Below the pieces are notes generated by a model, which did not search any database, had not been told where the DNA came from, and was given only the letters and a program-made list of their open reading frames with translations. Shown piece by piece: positions 1 to 11,512 of a stretch of 64,000 nucleotides of DNA. Positions within the stretch are counted from its first letter, which is position 1. The number at the start of each line of letters is the position of its first letter. Made by a program: the position numbers and the translations under genes. The DNA comes from Omphalotus guepiniiformis (lineage: Eukaryota > Basidiomycota > Agaricomycetes > Agaricales > Omphalotaceae): NCBI GenBank assembly GCA_028554645.1, contig JAQOOI010000057.1, forward strand, positions 310,001 to 374,000, in the 5' to 3' direction.

Positions 1-2321
1 GATATTTGCGAAACTGATATGCTTCAGCGCCCATTTCTCCGCTGCTCGAGTCTTTGCAACAGTGAAGACATTTCTCAATGCATTAGTTTGTTCTTGGGCT
101 GTCGAACCAGGCGAGGGAGTACAATGAAAATAGTCGTCCAGAAATTCTGTGCCACTGTACTTGGCTACAAAGTAGTCATGTAGCGTGAAAACAAATTCAA
201 GGATGGGTACACCGAGTTTCCATCCCTGTATACCCAAAGAACATATCAATTTGCACATTTACTGTGATTGAATGTAACCATATACCATTTCTTTCCATAT
301 TTCATGCAGCTCCTGCGGCATTTATTCAAATCAGATACGCATTTATCAAGCTGTTATATCCATGTACCGGATCCATAACTCGGTCATGCGGCCCTTCCCG
401 GACCGCAGAGATCACCCTTTCACTCTGGCGTACCATGGCAAGCTCAATATCATCTTTGAGCAGCCTCTGCTGCACATCCAACTTCTGTAGAAAGATCTTC
501 ATGTTCTTCTTCAAGTCAGCATCCACATCTTCACTGAACTCCTCTTTGAGGTCGCTGAGTACATAAGAAGTTGGGTAAGCAGTCGCGTCTGGTATGTCCT
601 CTGCGTGTTTTGCACCATCAGGATTAGCAACACCATTGACTGTTGGAAAAACTGAATTCGGATTCAAGACTCCATTGACTCTTGGGTCAACCAAAGTTTG
701 CAAGATGGGGGTAGAATACACAGAACGGGAAACACAAGTAGGAGAAGACATTTGTTGTTGTGTCGGTGTGCGAGGAGAATACAATCTAGATCTATTGCCT
801 TGACTATATGAGGGATAACCATGGGCATTGGCAGGATTTTGAAACAGCAAGGTATTTGTCTGAGATTGAGACCGGCGAAAGTGATTTGGTGGATCTGGGG
901 AGGGCCAAGAGTTTACACCTGGTACTATGCTCACCTGCGGGTAGGACATCGGGAGAGTTGCTGGCAGAAATGGACTCCATGGACTCGGTGGACTCGGTAC
1001 GATAGGCACTCCATAGTGGGGACTAGGTATGGGTACTGGTGGTATCATAGGCAGTTGCCCATACCATGCCAGTACCGGTACCGGTCGAGCGTCCGCTGCT
1101 TCTGATTGATCCTGTATGCTATTTCATATGCGTCAGAAACTTGCTTATGTACACCAATATCAAGATACCAACCCGTACAACCGTAAGACAATCAATTCTC
1201 TAAGGGCACGGTCATCTCGTGCGCAATTTTCAGGACCACCTTTGGAGTTTATGAACTTTTTGATCTCTTTCTCGAGAAGCGTCTGTAGTTTTTCAAATAT
1301 GTCCTTGATACTCTCCTGAGTTGATTGTAAGGTGCTTTGAATGACAACAAGGGCGTTGTTTGCAGCGCTAACGCCATGTGCAGTGAAAACCTGTAAAGCA
1401 AGCTCCAGCTCCTTTTGTCGCTCTGAGAATTTTTGGGCAAAATCGGCCAAACGAGCTTCATAAATGGGGCTCTTGAGAAATTTCACTGGCAGCAAAACAA
1501 GATCAGTATCATCTCTTCACATTCCAAGTTGATTTACCGAGAATTCTCTTTTTCGAATATGTATCGCAAAGATTTCCACAAGCTCGAATATCGTCCGCGA
1601 TCGCGTCACAAAGCCTCCTCAGGTGTTCCGCTACGGTGAATTGTTGAGTGGGATCTGTTTGTTTTGGAGCTACGGTTCGAAGCCTTGAGAGTCTGTGTGA
1701 GAAGAGAACGCAAGAATGGAGCTGACTGAAAGTCTCACTGAACGAAAACTTCCATCATATCTTGCATCTTGACCTGCAAAACGATGACCTTCTGATCGTT
1801 ATCTCGGCGCTTGAGTTCCAACGTTACAACGGCCTTGAAAGCGATAACAGCGACATCTTTCAGGCAACGTCAACGCAAATTCGAGTACCAGTCATATATG
1901 AATGACTCGTACCGACAAAAGGATGAATTCTGCGAATGTCATCCAGCACGTTCATAAGAACCTGACTAGATGCGGCGAAGTTTTTGACCTTTTCCTCCAT
2001 TGCTTTGACATCAGGGACTGAAGCTAAGTCTGATGCCGTTTTGGTGAAACTATCCTGATTATCCGCATAGAAGTTGGAGGCAGCTTGAGAGTATTTGGTC
2101 GAGTCGGCGCTCATCACGCTATCTTCTGTAGGAGAAGAAAATTTAAGTTAGCTATGTAGGTCAAATATGATATGATATCAAGTGGCATCACCAAGCTCTT
2201 CTATTCGTTCCACAGAGTGTGATTTCTGGGTGTTGGCAGGCCCATCACTCTGTTTCGTTGGTTCCTCCACATCATGGCTCGAGTCATTCGGCTTGCTTGA
2301 AGTTGGGTGGGAAGGGGACAT
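1..2321 (-). CDS. Helical adaptor-like protein of Agaricomycetes, 3' end beyond the window
   Basis: Minus-strand multi-exon gene; its C-terminus lies off the left edge. The start is the ATG at 2319-2321. Exons near 2321-2192, 2125-1913, 1856-1740, a block around 1680-1530, 1490-1180, 1100-375, 305-279 and 220-1 join in frame through GT-AG introns. The first ~300 residues are helical and hold HPFVDVAVIAFKAVVTLELK followed by RRDNDQKV, then YEARLADFAQKF. This pattern is common in basidiomycete proteins whose N-terminus resembles adaptor or cell-death modules of fungal NLR-like proteins; that likeness is from memory. A Pro/Ser-rich linker follows, then GPHDRVMDP and the EIWKEMGWK segment found in the same family. 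No nucleotide-binding domain is visible within the window. Function is unknown; a signalling or adaptor role is only an inference. Confidence 0.72.
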
Positions 2322-2655
2322 CAGAGTTGTGCAGTCCCACGAGAAGACTTTTATAGTGCTCCAGCGTCTATGTTGAAACATTGATGTTCAGCATGTACAA
2401 ATGAATTCCGACTACAGCCTCGAATCAAATTGACCATGATGCCTAAGGTCGGCTCGTAGGACGAAAAGCTGTGCCAATAACATGGCGCATTTCGTGTACA
2501 ATACACATGTCCTTCGATACGAAACGCGCAAAGCGCGCATCCCTTTCGAGTGTCGAGAACAAGAAACTTGGACTGTCAGCCTGCATCACGGGATGCAGGC
2601 GGGAACGAATTCAGTTTTGGCAGCACATCTGTGCATGCAATACAGACAAAACTGT

Positions 2656-2869
2656 CACTGGACACAATTTAACATAAAATCTGAGAAAATGCTAAACATA
2701 TATTGAATCAATACCAAAATTTTTCATCATTTTTTTTGCTACTAATACTAAAATTATGTTCAAATTATAGTAAATTGTATCAACACAATACCTTCATTTC
2801 TCCAACATCAAACACAGTTATTTACAGTGAACAGATCTTGAACAAATATCAAAAATCATTTATCATAAA
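2656..2869 (+). repeat. Left terminal inverted repeat of the 3.2-kb element
   Basis: Starts CACTGGACACAATTTAACAT and matches the reverse complement of 5655-5869 with only a few mismatches and 1-3 base gaps. Confidence 0.85.
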
Positions 2870-2886
2870 TTCCATAAAATCTTATC

Positions 2887-3595
2887 ATTATTTTTGGGAA
2901 AAGTGTTTAAAATAAATATTGAATTTTGAATGCAATTATGTTAATCAAGATCATGATTGTTTCATCATAAAATACAGAGACAAATGGAAAAGGTGTGTGG
3001 AAACTATGCTAAAGCAATTCAAAATCAATTCAGAATAATAGACAGGATATTACTGTGAACTCATGCCCAACAAATGTGAAACTAATGTTAAATGTTTCTA
3101 AAGTAACATTCATGTTTTGCTTGTGCAAATATACTGAAGATATGCTGAACAAATAAGATATATTCAGAGTTAAATACAGAGAGAAATAGAATAGATGTGT
3201 GAAAAATATGCTAAACCAACTTAAAATTGATTCAGAATAACAGACAGAAAATTACTGTGAACTTATGCTAAACATATGTGAAAGTAATGTTAAATTTCTG
3301 ATGGTAAAATTTATGTTTTGGTTATTCATATATACTAGCTATATGTTGAACAAATAAGAAAACTATGATAAACAGGATCATTTATGTATATAGTCTGTGT
3401 ATATGGATACAGTTGTACATTAGGTGAATTCATCTTGCATATCCCATGTGTATACATCCAGGATGCATCTGCATGGACCTAGTAGATGGACACTGATATC
3501 TCTGTATACAGAACAGAGGGGTTAATATATACAAACTTGTGTACAGAAGGTGTTTCCAAGGTGAGGTATATACAGACAAGGTATACACCCATATA
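2887..3595 (+). repeat. Internal direct repeat, copy 1 (empty site for the MITE)
   Basis: This AT-rich block recurs at 4419-5254 with a few percent divergence. It runs from the TAAAATAAATATTGAATTTT segment to the start of the minisatellite. At 3192-3194 it has a single TAG where copy 2 carries a 138-bp insertion. Confidence 0.85.
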
Positions 3596-4430
3596 AACTC
3601 TGTATACACCCTGTATACATGTCACCCTGTATACCTGTATACACTCTGTATACACCTGTGTACACCCTGTATACACCCTGTATACACCCTGTGTACACCC
3701 TGTATACACCCTGTATACACTCTGTATACACCCTGTATACACCCTGTATGCATCCTGTATACACCCTGTATGCACCCTGTATACACCCTGTATACACCCT
3801 GTATGCACTCTATATACACTCTGTATCCAGCCTGACCCTGTATACACCCTGTATACACTCTGTATACACCCTGTATACACCCTGTATACACTCTGTATAC
3901 ACCCTGTATGCACTCTGTATACACTCTGTATCCAGCCTGACCCTGTATACACCCTGTATACACCCTGTATACACTCTGTATACACCCTGTATGCACTCTG
4001 TATGCACTCTGTATGCACTCTGTATGCACTCTGTATGCACTCTGTATCCACCCTGTATGCACTCTGTATCCACCCTGTATCCACCCTGTATCCACCCTGT
4101 ATGCACTCTGTATACACTCTGTATGCACCCTGTATCCACTCTGTATGCACCCTGTATACATCCTGTATCCACTCTGTATACACTCTGTATCCAGCCTGAC
4201 CCTGTATACACCCTGTATGCACCCTGTATGCACCCTGTATGCACCCTGTATACACCCTGTATGCATCCTGTATACACACTGTATGCACCCTGTATACACC
4301 CTGTATACACCCTGTATGCACTCTGTATGCACTCTGTATGCACCCTGTATACATCTCACCCTGTATACACCCTGTAGTACACCCTGTAGACCTGTATACA
4401 CCCTATATACACTCTATACATTATTTTTGA
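3596..4430 (+). repeat. 11-bp minisatellite array, consensus ACACCCTGTAT
   Basis: Roughly 70-75 head-to-tail copies of an 11-bp unit with ACTC, GCA and CCA variants. The interruption ATCCAGCCTGACCCTG occurs three times, near 3828, 3931 and 4191, which suggests higher-order repeat units. Because 33 bp equals 11 codons and the unit makes no stop in most frames, long open frames appear on both strands; they are artefacts. Confidence 0.93.
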
Positions 4431-5254
4431 GAAAATTGTTTAAAATAAATATTGAATTTTGGATGCAATTATGTTAATCAAGATCATGATTGTTTCATCA
4501 TAAAATACAGAGACAAATGGAAAAGGTGTGTGGAAACTATGCTAAAGCAATTCAAAATCAATTCAGAATAACAGACAGGATATTACTGTGAACTTATGCT
4601 AAACAAATGTGAAACTAATGTTAAATGTTTCTAAAATAACATTCATGTTTTGCTGGTGCAAATATACTGAAGATATGCTGAACAAATAAGATATATTCAG
4701 AGTTAAATACAGAGAGAAATAGAATAGCACTGCAAACAATTCAATATAAATTCCATGGGAAAATGTTAAAAATATGGTGAAATTACATCAAAAGTTTAAT
4801 TTTTCATGTTATTTCACCATATTGTAATATTTTTCCGTGGGATTTATGTTGAATTCTTGGCGGTGTAGATGTGTGAAAAATATGCTAAACCAATTTAAAA
4901 TTGATCCAGAATAACAGACAGAAAATTACTGTGAACTTATGCTAAACATATGTGAAAGTAATGTTAAATATCTGATGGTAAAATTTATGTTTTGGTTGTT
5001 CATATATACTGGCTATATGTTAAACAAATAACAAAACTATGGTAAACAGGATCATTTATGTATATAGTCTGTGTATATGGATACAGTTGTACATTAGGTG
5101 AATTCATCTTGCATATCTCATGTGTATACATCCAGGATGCATCTGCATGGACCTAGTAGATGGACACTGATATCTCTGTATACAGAACATAGGGGTTAAT
5201 ATATACAAACTTGCGTACAGAAGATGTTTCCAAGGTGAGGTATATACAGACAAG
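4419..5254 (+). repeat. Internal direct repeat, copy 2 (carries a nested MITE)
   Basis: Second copy of the block at 2887-3595. It differs by scattered substitutions and by the 138-bp insertion at 4728-4865. Confidence 0.85.
4728..4865. mobile_element. 138-bp MITE nested in direct repeat copy 2, TAG target duplication
   Basis: Nearly the whole element is one imperfect palindrome. It begins CACTGCAAACAATTCAATAT and its reverse complement begins CACCGCCAAGAATTCAACAT. It is flanked by TAG at 4725-4727 and 4866-4868, and the paralogous block has one TAG at 3192-3194, so an empty site is present in the same window. A 3-bp duplication and CACTG-type ends fit a CACTA-like MITE. Its ends resemble those of the enclosing element, so one transposase family may serve both. 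Confidence 0.85.
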
Positions 5255-5648
5255 GTATACACCCATATACACTCTGTATACACACTGTATACACTCCCAC
5301 CTGTATACACCCTGTATACACTCTGTATACACTCTGTATGCACTCTGTATACACCCTGTATGCACTCTGTATACACTCTGTATGCACCCTGTATACACCC
5401 TGTATCCACCCTGTATCCACCCTGTATACACTCTGTATACATCCTGTATACATGTCATCCTGTATACCTGTATACACCCTGTACATCTGTCACCCTGTAT
5501 ACAGACAGTGTGTATACAGGTGTACAGGGTGTATATGGGTGTATACAGGTGTATACAGGTGTATACACATGTGACAGGGTGTATACATGGTGTATACACA
5601 TGTGACAGGGTGTATACATGGTGTATACAGGTGTACAGAGTGTATAAT
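5255..5648. repeat. Second minisatellite array, inverting at about 5505
   Basis: The same 11-bp unit runs in the plus orientation to about 5500, then continues as its reverse complement (GGTGTATACAGGTGTA type units) to about 5648. The array is therefore partly palindromic. Confidence 0.88.
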
Positions 5649-5654
5649 CAAAGT

Positions 5655-5869
5655 TTTATGATAAATGATTTTTGATATTTGTTCAACATCTGTTCACTGT
5701 AAATCACTGTGTTTGATGTTGGAGAAATGAAGGTATTGTGTTGATACAATTTACTATAATTTCAACATAATTTTAGTATTAGTAGCAAAAAAATGATGAA
5801 AAATTTCCGTATTAATTCAACATATGTTTAGCATTTTCTCACAGATTTTATGTTAAATTTCATCCAGTG
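5655..5869 (-). repeat. Right terminal inverted repeat of the 3.2-kb element
   Basis: Reverse complement of 2656-2869; ends CATCCAGTG at 5869. Confidence 0.85.
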
Positions 5870-6803
5870 TATAAAAAATTACATGTTTCTTACAAAAAAT
5901 GTGTTTTTTTTCCTTGTATTTAACATCTTGTTTTAATACATTTATAACTTGGACCTCCTAGAATATTTTATGTTTATAACAACCTCAAAATAATATCTAA
6001 CCCAGTCCTGCCAGTGGCATGGAGCACAAAAATGAGGGGGCAGATGAGGGGCAGAACGAGCCTCGGGCAAGGACGGACCAATTGAACTGGAGGCCAGCCT
6101 TAACTGACCACGGAGCGCAAGAGAAACGCTGACTAATCAGGCCTCCGGCAATGACAACCGACTTAACCGGAGGCCAGCTTAACTGACCATAAGTGCGCAA
6201 AAACGAGGGCCGAAAATGCTGACTAATATACAATTATTACATATACAATTTAAGGTCGCTCCGATCAAAGCGGAGGCCCGCTTAACCGTCAAATTTTTGG
6301 CTGGACGGTGCCGCCATAAGAACGAATCCTTCGTTACACTCCGAATTCGTAACCGAAGTTCGGAAGACGAATGCATCAAGATCAAGGGGTCCCAAAGGCA
6401 CGCAGACTTTAAAGCTATAGACAATTAAGCACAAGTAAGCCGCACAGCCACATTAAGATCCTGAACTGCGACTCCAAATCTTTAATCGACACCATATTCT
6501 GAAGACCATTGCCATTGCCGGTCCAGAAGCTGTTAATCCACATTCTATGGCCAACCTTTCATTTAGATGTTTATCACCCCTCAAAGTCCTTAAAATTCGC
6601 ATCTCGCCTTTGCGGTTCAAAAAACTGGGAGTCTGAGAAGCTTGGTGCAGGTCACAGTACCCCACTTTCTAGGAGATTTAGTATGAATTAAGTCAGGCAG
6701 CCCTGGAGGCATATCTCGCCAGGAAATGGTGAAGATTTGAATACGGACGATGTTTTGGTGCGCATTCATTCACTCATTTATCGAGAAATCCAGCTCATAT
6801 ACA
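5870..6803. other. Intergenic, with a degenerate ~80-bp repeat
   Basis: No gene recognised. A motif of the form GGAGGCCAGCTTAACTGACC followed by GCGCAA and GCTGACTAAT occurs near 6078 and 6160, and a more decayed version (GGAGGCCCGCTTAACCG) near 6272. It may be the remnant of another repeat family. Confidence 0.5.
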
Positions 6804-9801
6804 ATGGGTATCTTCTCCAGGAAAAATTTTGGTCGCGCTTATACTCGTTCATCGACATTGGTACCCCCTAACAACACATTGAGTACCTCGCTCGCTCAAC
6901 GTGCCTATCTCCTTGAACGATCGACGCTTATTGAAAAGCTTCAAACTCATGCATTGGACGGTCTATCTGAAAAAGATGCGCTGTCAAGACTTCAGAAGTA
7001 TGGATTCATGAAGTTTTGATAGTTCTCTAAAAATCTGATTCAATTAGCTTGCAGATACGGAGAAAACATGCTCGAAGGTGAAGGAAGTGTCTCCGCTATG
7101 AAAGTCCTCTTCCGCTAGATGGCCAACGCACTCACTCTGGTTCTCGTCGCTGCGATGGCACTTTCTTTTGGCGTCCAAGATTGGATTGAAGGGGCTATCA
7201 TAACAGCCGTCATCCTATGTTCGTTGGGTTTTTTCAAGAGTACAAGGCGGAAAAGATTATGGACTCCCTTCGCTCCTTATCCTCTCCTACCGCTGCTTTC
7301 GTCTCTGACTTTGTCGATTCAGATTGGCCATCATCGTCTTCGGCGTTGCCCGTGTACGTCTTCGCTTTGCGTTTTCTGAAGGTGTCGCAGCTTACGTCGA
7401 CATTTAGTTTCAAGTCAACAATCAAGTCGCGATTTACGCCATTGCATTGGCTATTGCTGTCGTCCCAGAAAGTCTTATCGTCGTCTTGACTATCACAATG
7501 TCAGTGGGTACGAGTCGAATGGCGAAGCAACGTGTCATAGTCAGAAAGTTGAATGCCCTAGAGGCGCTAGGCGGTGTTACGTGAGTCTTCTATCGCATCA
7601 GTGCATTCTTTGCGTCGTTCCTTACTCTTCGCAATATAGGGATATATGTTTGGACAAGACAGGCACACTCACCCAGGGAAAAAATGATTGTAAAGAAGAT
7701 ATGGATACCATCGTCTGACTCTCTGCCTCGTGAGATCACGGTCGAATCTGGCCCTGAAGCTCTGGATCCTGAGGGTCGACTGTTTTCAAAGATCCGTCCC
7801 AAAGTTGAAACTGGTTGATTCTCCTACTGAAGCTGGTTCGACGAATATTGGTGAACATGAAAAGGAATTCATTGTTGATCCTGCAGCGGTAGATGATGGA
7901 TTGAAGGAGCTGGTGACTATCGCTTCGTTGTGCAACGTGGCTACGTGCGTTACTGTCCCATATAATGGACCTGTGCCATTTCAGGATTGGGAAGAATAAG
8001 GAAGGTAGATGGGCCAGTACAGGAGACCCTACCGAAGTGGCTCTTTACAACTTTTCGCTCATACAGTTGTCATGGGTAGACCAGCGCTAGTCAGCGACTC
8101 GGACGATGTGAAGCAGAAACACGATCATCATGATTCAACCAACGAGAAAACGTCACCTTCCGCAGCGTTCCAAGTGAATCGTTATCAACTCAGAGCGGAG
8201 TTTCCTTTCGACTCTTCCCTAAAACGCATGTCCACGGTTTACGTCGATCGAGACAACCCCTCTATACCTCTTTTCCTACTCAAAGGTGCCGTCGAGAGGG
8301 TATTAGACGCCAGCGTGTCTGAACTTCCACGCATACACACGTTTCCCTCCTCGATGATGAGGCTCGTTCCCACATCTTGGCCTCGATGGAAGACATTGCA
8401 GCTCAAGGACTTCGTATAGGGTGGATGTTCAGATGCATGCGAAAGAGCTAGACGACACTTTCTGTTACACGTCTTCTACGCCCACAGCTACCCCTAGCGT
8501 CAACCCAGTCAATAGGATGTTGGCCCAGCTCACTAGAGAGGAAGTAGAAAAGGACTTTGTTTTCATCGGGCTGGTGGGTATCTATGACCCCCCGCGCCCT
8601 GAGAGTATTCTTGCTGTAAGAGCATGTAAAGATGCGAGTATCACAGTGCACATGTGCGTAAAATTTTCAACTCTTGCCTACTCCTGCTGAAGCTTCTGTT
8701 TAGGTTGACGGTTGACTGGAGATCATGTCGCGCTACAGCTATCGCAAAAGATATCCTGGCAATGACTGGTGACGGAGTAAACGACGTCCCTGCTCTTTCG
8801 TTTGCTCCAGTTGGTACGCTATGGGTTTGGACGGGTCTGACGTTGCAAAAGATGCTTCGGATCTTGTCCTCACCAACGATAACTTTGATTCTATTCGGTC
8901 AGCGATTAGTGAAGGATGGAGGATTTTCGATAATATTCAACGTTTCGTGTTACACCTTTTGAGTGAATATTGGGGAACTACTGTTGCTGGTGGTTGGCTT
9001 AGCCTTTAAAGACGATGCGGGAGAGTCATTGTTTCCGCTGTCGCCCTTGGCTGTGCTATGGATCAGCATGATTACATCAAGGTGTGTTTGAATTCTTATA
9101 TCGGCCCAAATGTCTACTCATTACTAATTCGCAGTTATAGCCTGCTTTCGGACTCGTCCTTGAAAAAGCAGCGGCTAATGGCATCGCCCTCCTCATAGTA
9201 CCAAGGCTGGTATCTTCACTGTGCCGGGTCATCATTGATTGTGTTTTCTGTGGCTTGGTCATGGGAGCAACGTCTTTTGCAAGCGTGCGTGATCTTTCCT
9301 CCCTCTGAATTGCGGGATGCTCATCTTTGTCTGGTAGTTTGCCGTTGTTGTTTGGGGTAGATACTCCGGAGACCTCGGGCGCGACTGCAACAGCGGTATT
9401 AACCCTGACGTTTGCCAAGGCGTGTTTCGTGGACGCTCGATTGTGTTTGCTACGCTTATCTTTTGCATTCTTTACTATGAAGTCGTTGTATCGTCCTCTA
9501 TTCAATATCACTCCGAATCAATCATTCTTAGTTGATTTATGGAGCAACTAAGTACTCTTTTGGTGCGTTGCGTTATCCTCATGAGACATTCCTTATAGCT
9601 AATGTTCTAATTGCGCAGGTCGGTTGTGCTCGGTGCAGCCAGCGTGTCTATTGCTATATACGTCCCCGGTTTGAACACTCGAGTGTATTACCTGTGGGGA
9701 GTTGTCTTTGGAATGACTATGGTATCGTTTCATGCGAGCTATGGAAAGTATTTGTCAGGAGTAAAGAGTGGTATTCCTCGTTGAAGTGGTGTTCAGAATA
9801 G
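6804..9801 (+). pseudogene. Decayed ENA-type P-type cation ATPase
   Basis: Fragments of a type IID (sodium/potassium-exporting) P-type ATPase occur in the right order. They are the N-terminal domain (GLSEKDALSRLQKYG), the first membrane helix (MANALTLVLVAAMALSFGV), the FQEYKAEK segment, the phosphorylation motif DKTGTLTQG near 7645, the nucleotide-binding segments GDPTEVA, PFDSSLKRMS and KGAVERV, the hinge MTGDGVND, and the C-terminal helices ending KYLSGVKSG near 9780. The gene is broken. CGC TAG ATG stands where Arg-Gln-Met is expected near 7115. About 150 residues including the actuator TGE loop are missing before LAIIVFG at 7325. A one-base excess in an A6 run follows DKTGTLTQG. Several more frame changes follow before 9000. 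Intact homologues export sodium at the plasma membrane. Confidence 0.85.
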
Positions 9802-10317
9802 TTTTATCGTTGTACGTCTTGTATTGTAACTATGACCAACAGCGTTAGTTGCGCCATTAACACCTCGTGAAGATGGAACACGAGTTTGCAAGCGGGTCAT
9901 TGATGTCCAATGACACGTATGGGACAGAACACGATCTAGTTGTAGAACCAGAGTAAAAATAGGAATGGCAAATGAATGGTGTATTGAGTTTAACTGAATG
10001 GGAAGCTTGAGAAAAGTCGGGGATGGAGCCTAAACGAGTTGCAGGCAGTGATGAAGAGTCGACCGAAGAAATCGGCTGGCGCTACATAGTGGCCCCAAGT
10101 TATAGCACCAATCCGCGATTCAACGTCAACGTCCGCATGCGCAGGAATGGCATGGCTCGTTCTGTTTGTTTTGAAACAGTATATTCAACGCGATGTCCGA
10201 TTATTAAGGTGTATACTCTAATCAACTCCCACTAATATAAAAAGAGGTAGAAGTCGTGTATAAAGCAACAGAAAATACCCAATACCTTCATATCTGATCC
10301 TCTCTCGCTGAAGACAG
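9802..10317 (+). promoter_or_regulatory. Upstream region of terpene synthase 1
   Basis: No gene. From about 10090 the sequence parallels the region upstream of terpene synthase 2. It differs by an extra ~110 bp (10119-10225) bounded by TCAAC at both ends, consistent with a deletion or insertion at microhomology. Confidence 0.5.
10259..10264 (+). promoter_or_regulatory. Probable TATA box of terpene synthase 1
   Basis: TATAAA lies 59 bp before the start codon, in a block (GTGTATAAAGCAACA) conserved before the paralogue. Confidence 0.55.
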
Positions 10318-11512
10318 ATGGCTTCTCTGTTCGCAGTTCCTCGTGTTTCGCCCAACTCAACTGTCGCGGTGACCCCACTGGATACTGCCATGGTATTCTT
10401 GACCTTGTTCATGCTGAATAGATCCTAATCCTACTGCTAGGCCACCAATGGTGATCATGATACCGCCGAGATACGCAGAATCATCAACGACTTCCTCACC
10501 CGGTCCGATATTCGCCTGGAAGGCATGCCTCTCGACGTCGATTTCTTCAACGAGTGCAAGGAAATCATGATATCGGAATACCTCTCCTGCCCCGACCAAG
10601 TACTACCGATCACGGTGGAATCGTTATTCAACCGGTGTCTTTCTGTAGGTGTGACCATAGCCACAAATGCGTATGGTTACCTCGATAAAGCGAGAAAAGT
10701 GTATATCGCATCTTACACTGCCTTGATGATTTACTGCGACGATACCTATGAAACGAATATCGACAGAATCGGCGGTTTTACCGAGCGATTCATGAAGGGG
10801 GAGCCTCAGGAAGACTTGTTTCTGGATGGCCTTGCGAAGGTCCTATTGGATACTCCACGACTTTATGAACGGTTGGCTACCAATACTATCGTCATAGCCA
10901 CGTTCAATTTCTTCACTGGCTTATCTGTGGAACGGCAGTTTCGCAATATGAAGGTGAGCAAAGGCCGTCCAGATTCTCTCACTCACAATCATTGATGCCG
11001 GGTCCAGTTCCAGGAAAAATATCATCATTTCGCCATGTTTTGCAGGGATATTTCCGGAGCTCCAGATGCCTACTCCGTCTTTGTATTCCCACAAGACGTC
11101 CCATTTGACGTCTACGTCAAATGTCTCCTTGATTTGAGAGTAACCGCTAACTATGTGAAGTAAGTTATTGAATTTCCGAGTCCCCATGGGCCAAAGTACA
11201 TACAATGTTCCCAGAACTCATCACCATTCCTAAAGTGATGTGTTGTCGTTCTACAAAGAAGACCGAGCAGGGGATACAGCCAACTTTGTGTCTATCATGA
11301 GACAAGTTCATCCAACCATGACAAAATACGAAGTACTCCAGAAGATCGTAGATGATGCAGTCGAAGCTGACTCGCGTGCGCGGAATATCCTGGCTGATCA
11401 CCAGCTTGCGCTCGACGCGTACGAGCATTACCGCAAAGGATACGTCGCGTTCCATGTCTCTTCAAGAAGGTATAGATTGGACGAGCTGTTCTCGTACAAT
11501 AGTTTCGAGTAA
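10318..11512 (+). CDS. Trichodiene-synthase-like sesquiterpene synthase 1
   Basis: Four exons (10318-10392, 10441-10953, 11008-11159, 11236-11512) join in frame to 338 residues, near the usual size of TRI5-family class I terpene cyclases. The first metal-binding motif is DDTYE (Asp125, Asp126, Glu129), fitting DDxxE. The second (NSE) motif is NDVLSFYKE at 247-255 and is assembled across the last intron. Both bind the magnesium-diphosphate cluster of the substrate, normally farnesyl diphosphate. There is no signal peptide, so the enzyme is presumably cytosolic. The start ATG follows a conserved TATA box and matches the paralogue's N-terminus (MASL.AVP.VSPNS). No P450 or other tailoring gene is adjacent. 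The product cannot be predicted from sequence. Confidence 0.9.

Larger units (their letters stand above)
2656..5869. mobile_element. 3.2-kb non-autonomous TIR transposon with CACTG ends
   Basis: The two ends are inverted copies of about 215 bp (2656-2869 and 5655-5869) that match almost base for base. The outermost bases are CACTGG and CCAGTG. CACTG/CACTA ends are typical of the CACTA (EnSpm) superfamily, which makes 3-bp target duplications. The flanking triplets are TGT and TAT, so a duplication is only approximate. The interior is AT-rich, with no transposase and no credible gene. It contains a duplicated block, two minisatellite arrays and a nested MITE. The motif ATGCTAAACA and close variants recurs in the TIRs and interior, as expected of subterminal transposase-binding sites. 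Mobility would depend on a transposase encoded elsewhere. Confidence 0.78.

Noticed and set aside
3479..4477. Several overlapping open frames of 100-290 codons on both strands
   Set aside because: They translate the 11-bp minisatellite (period 11 residues, YTPCIHPV- or YRVYTGCIQG-type) and exist only because the unit lacks stops.
5104..5675. Open frames of 80-150 codons in the second array
   Set aside because: Same minisatellite artefact.
6179..6690. Short open frames on both strands
   Set aside because: No family resemblance, no splice support, inside repeat-like sequence.
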